Below are positions 6,817-8,056 of a stretch of DNA of 8,056 bases, one piece after another. Position 1 is the first letter of the stretch, and every line of letters begins with the position of its first letter. The position numbers and the translations under genes were made by a program. A model generated the notes under the pieces. That model was not told the DNA's origin. It was given only the letters and a program-made list of their open reading frames with translations, and searched no databases. The DNA is from Deltaproteobacteria bacterium (lineage in GTDB: Bacteria > Desulfobacterota > Binatia > UBA9968): NCBI GenBank assembly GCA_016183145.1, contig JACPFE010000611.1:1-8056 (forward strand). The letters are read 5' to 3'.

Positions 6817-8056
6817 CTAGCACACTCGCTCCCGCAACAGGCGCCGATCAATCTTGCCCTGCCCGGTTTTGGGCAGCTCATCGAGAAACTCGAAGGCGCG
6901 CGGTATCTTGTGCGGCGCCAACCGCTCCCGGCAAAATCGCTCCAGCTCATCCCGCTTCTCCGCAATACCCTGGGCGCCGTCCCGCAGCGCGACGAAGGCC
7001 TGGATCTTCAACAAACCGTCCCCGTCCTTGATCCCCAACACCGCGCACTCGCCGACACTGGGACACTCCTGGAGCGTGCGTTCGATTTCCAGGGGCGACA
7101 CCCATACTCCGCTTACCTTTACCATTTCATCGGCGCGCCCGATATACCAGAAATAGTCCGCTTCGTCCTGGATGAAAATGTCTCCGGTATTGATCCATTC
7201 GTCGCCGAGAAAAGTCGCCTTCGATTTTTCATGCTCGCGGACGTAATATTGAGCGGCGGCGTCGCTACGCGTGAGCAAAAGCCCCGGCTCTCCTCTGGGA
7301 ACTTCCACTCCCTCCTCATCGACGAGCTTGATCTCTGCCAATGGCGTGACTTTCCCTGAACTCCCAGGTCTGACCGCGCCCGGTCGATTGCAGAGATAAC
7401 CAATGCCGGACTCGGCGGAGCCGAAGCGATTCACCACCTCGCTGCCGAAATTAGTTACCCATTCCTCATGAAGCGGTGCCGCGAGGACTTCCCCTGAGGA
7501 AAAGCAGAGGCGAAGGCAGCTTAAGTCAGAGCGCTCATCTGCGGGTGTTTGAATCATCGCCCGCATCATCGTGGGGACATTGAGCAGGACTGTAGGCTGG
7601 TACTTCGCGATAAGGGAGAATACCAACGCCGCAGTTGTCCTCTCCTCAAACAGAACGACTGCGGCGCCGCTCCGTAACGGATACAACAATCCCAGATCGC
7701 GGGCGTAGTGAAAGAATAGTTTCGGCACCCGCAGAACGATATCGTCATCGCGGTACGCGAGGATGTGATTGAAGGACTCGTAAGAGATGGCGCCATCGCG
7801 ATGCATATGGGGAACGCCCTTGGGCTTGCCGGTGGTTCCCCCCGAGAAGTTCCAGAACGCCAGGTCATCGCGGTGCGTCGGCTCGACCTCGAGCCGATCA
7901 TCGGCGGACTCAATCATCTCGCCCAGACTGAATTCTCCTCGCTTGAGATCCCGGACGCCCTCGCCCGCAACTAGAAACGCTTTGGGATACCTCGCGCCCC
8001 TGGCGCCTTCCCGCACCTTTGCCCGCGTCGTCTTGTCAACCACCACCACCTTCGGC
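6817..8056 (-). CDS. AMP-forming aryl/acyl-CoA ligase, benzoate-CoA ligase-like, N-terminus cut by window edge
   Basis: The frame is open from the right edge to a TAG at 6817-6819, about 413 codons. A family length near 520-530 implies that some 110-120 N-terminal residues lie outside. Counting from the GTG codon at 8047-8049, the ATP-binding loop is SGGTTGKPKGVPH at 69-81, the second adenylate motif NRFGSAESG at 207-215, the TGD motif INTGD at 286-290, the hinge YIGRADEMVKVSGVWVSP at 302-319, and the catalytic lysine of LPKTGQGKIDRR is Lys399. The segment VPKLFFHYARDLGLLYPL and the CNRPGAVRPGSSGK stretch resemble benzoate- and 4-hydroxybenzoate-CoA ligases. The enzyme makes an acyl-adenylate and then a CoA thioester. 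Substrate choice among aromatic or related carboxylates is not settled. It is first in the visible series, 205 bases ahead of the molybdoenzyme. Confidence 0.92.
   Translation of the reverse strand, partial: PKVVVVDKTTRAKVREGARGARYPKAFLVAGEGVRDLKRGEFSLGEMIESADDRLEVEPTHRDDLAFWNFSGGTTGKPKGVPHMHRDGAISYESFNHILAYRDDDIVLRVPKLFFHYARDLGLLYPLRSGAAVVLFEERTTAALVFSLIAKYQPTVLLNVPTMMRAMIQTPADERSDLSCLRLCFSSGEVLAAPLHEEWVTNFGSEVVNRFGSAESGIGYLCNRPGAVRPGSSGKVTPLAEIKLVDEEGVEVPRGEPGLLLTRSDAAAQYYVREHEKSKATFLGDEWINTGDIFIQDEADYFWYIGRADEMVKVSGVWVSPLEIERTLQECPSVGECAVLGIKDGDGLLKIQAFVALRDGAQGIAEKRDELERFCRERLAPHKIPRAFEFLDELPKTGQGKIDRRLLRERVC

Noticed and set aside
6608..6823. Minus-strand frame of 71 codons bridging the ligase and molybdoenzyme genes
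   Set aside because: Its product is largely the translated REP pair (PAQAGIQ...DSRFRGND), a well-known false protein.
1..8056. CRISPR array, tRNA, rRNA, transposase or phage genes
   Set aside because: No regularly spaced direct repeats, no cloverleaf or rRNA-like sequence and no recombinase motifs were seen on either strand.

Overview
The window looks like a chromosomal segment of an environmental, metabolically versatile bacterium. It has moderately high GC, two NMT1/NitT-TauT-type periplasmic binding proteins, a molybdenum enzyme and an aryl-CoA-ligase-like enzyme, and its intergenic gaps hold palindromic repeats. This would suit an uncultured Desulfobacterota, Tectomicrobia, Rokubacteria or Proteobacteria lineage. 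No rRNA, tRNA or marker gene is present, so this placement is only an impression.

All six recognisable genes lie on the minus strand, so transcription runs from high to low coordinates. In that order they are: (1) an AMP-forming acyl/aryl-CoA ligase of the benzoate-CoA ligase type, entering from the right edge without its N-terminus (6817-8056); (2) a 799-residue molybdopterin oxidoreductase that carries a xanthine-oxidase-type [2Fe-2S] ferredoxin domain at its N-terminus (4212-6611); (3) and (4) two diverged NMT1-like substrate-binding proteins (3011-4018 and 1825-2799); (5) a small SnoaL/NTF2-like protein (1331-1783); (6) a thiamine-pyrophosphate enzyme of the acetolactate synthase/benzoylformate decarboxylase superfamily, truncated by the left edge (1-1200). 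Gene 6 has no stop codon inside the window and is easily missed; it was found by reading 400 uninterrupted codons from an ATG at 1200.

The gaps between genes are 41 to 211 bases, and no stretch over 300 bases lacks a gene. Three gaps hold palindromic elements: an inverted REP-like pair (6661-6734), a long imperfect hairpin (4062-4149) and a short perfect hairpin (2960-2977). A 26-base sequence covering the start of the 1825-2799 gene recurs, with two transitions, just upstream of the TPP enzyme gene and looks like the relic of a lost gene start.

Taken together the genes suggest a small catabolic module: uptake of an organic compound (binding proteins), C-C bond cleavage of a 2-oxo acid (TPP enzyme), a redox or hydration step (molybdoenzyme) and CoA activation of an acid (ligase). 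The substrate cannot be read from the sequence. The most unusual item is the molybdoenzyme, which joins parts of two separate molybdenum enzyme families and may keep a trace of a lost second [2Fe-2S] domain.
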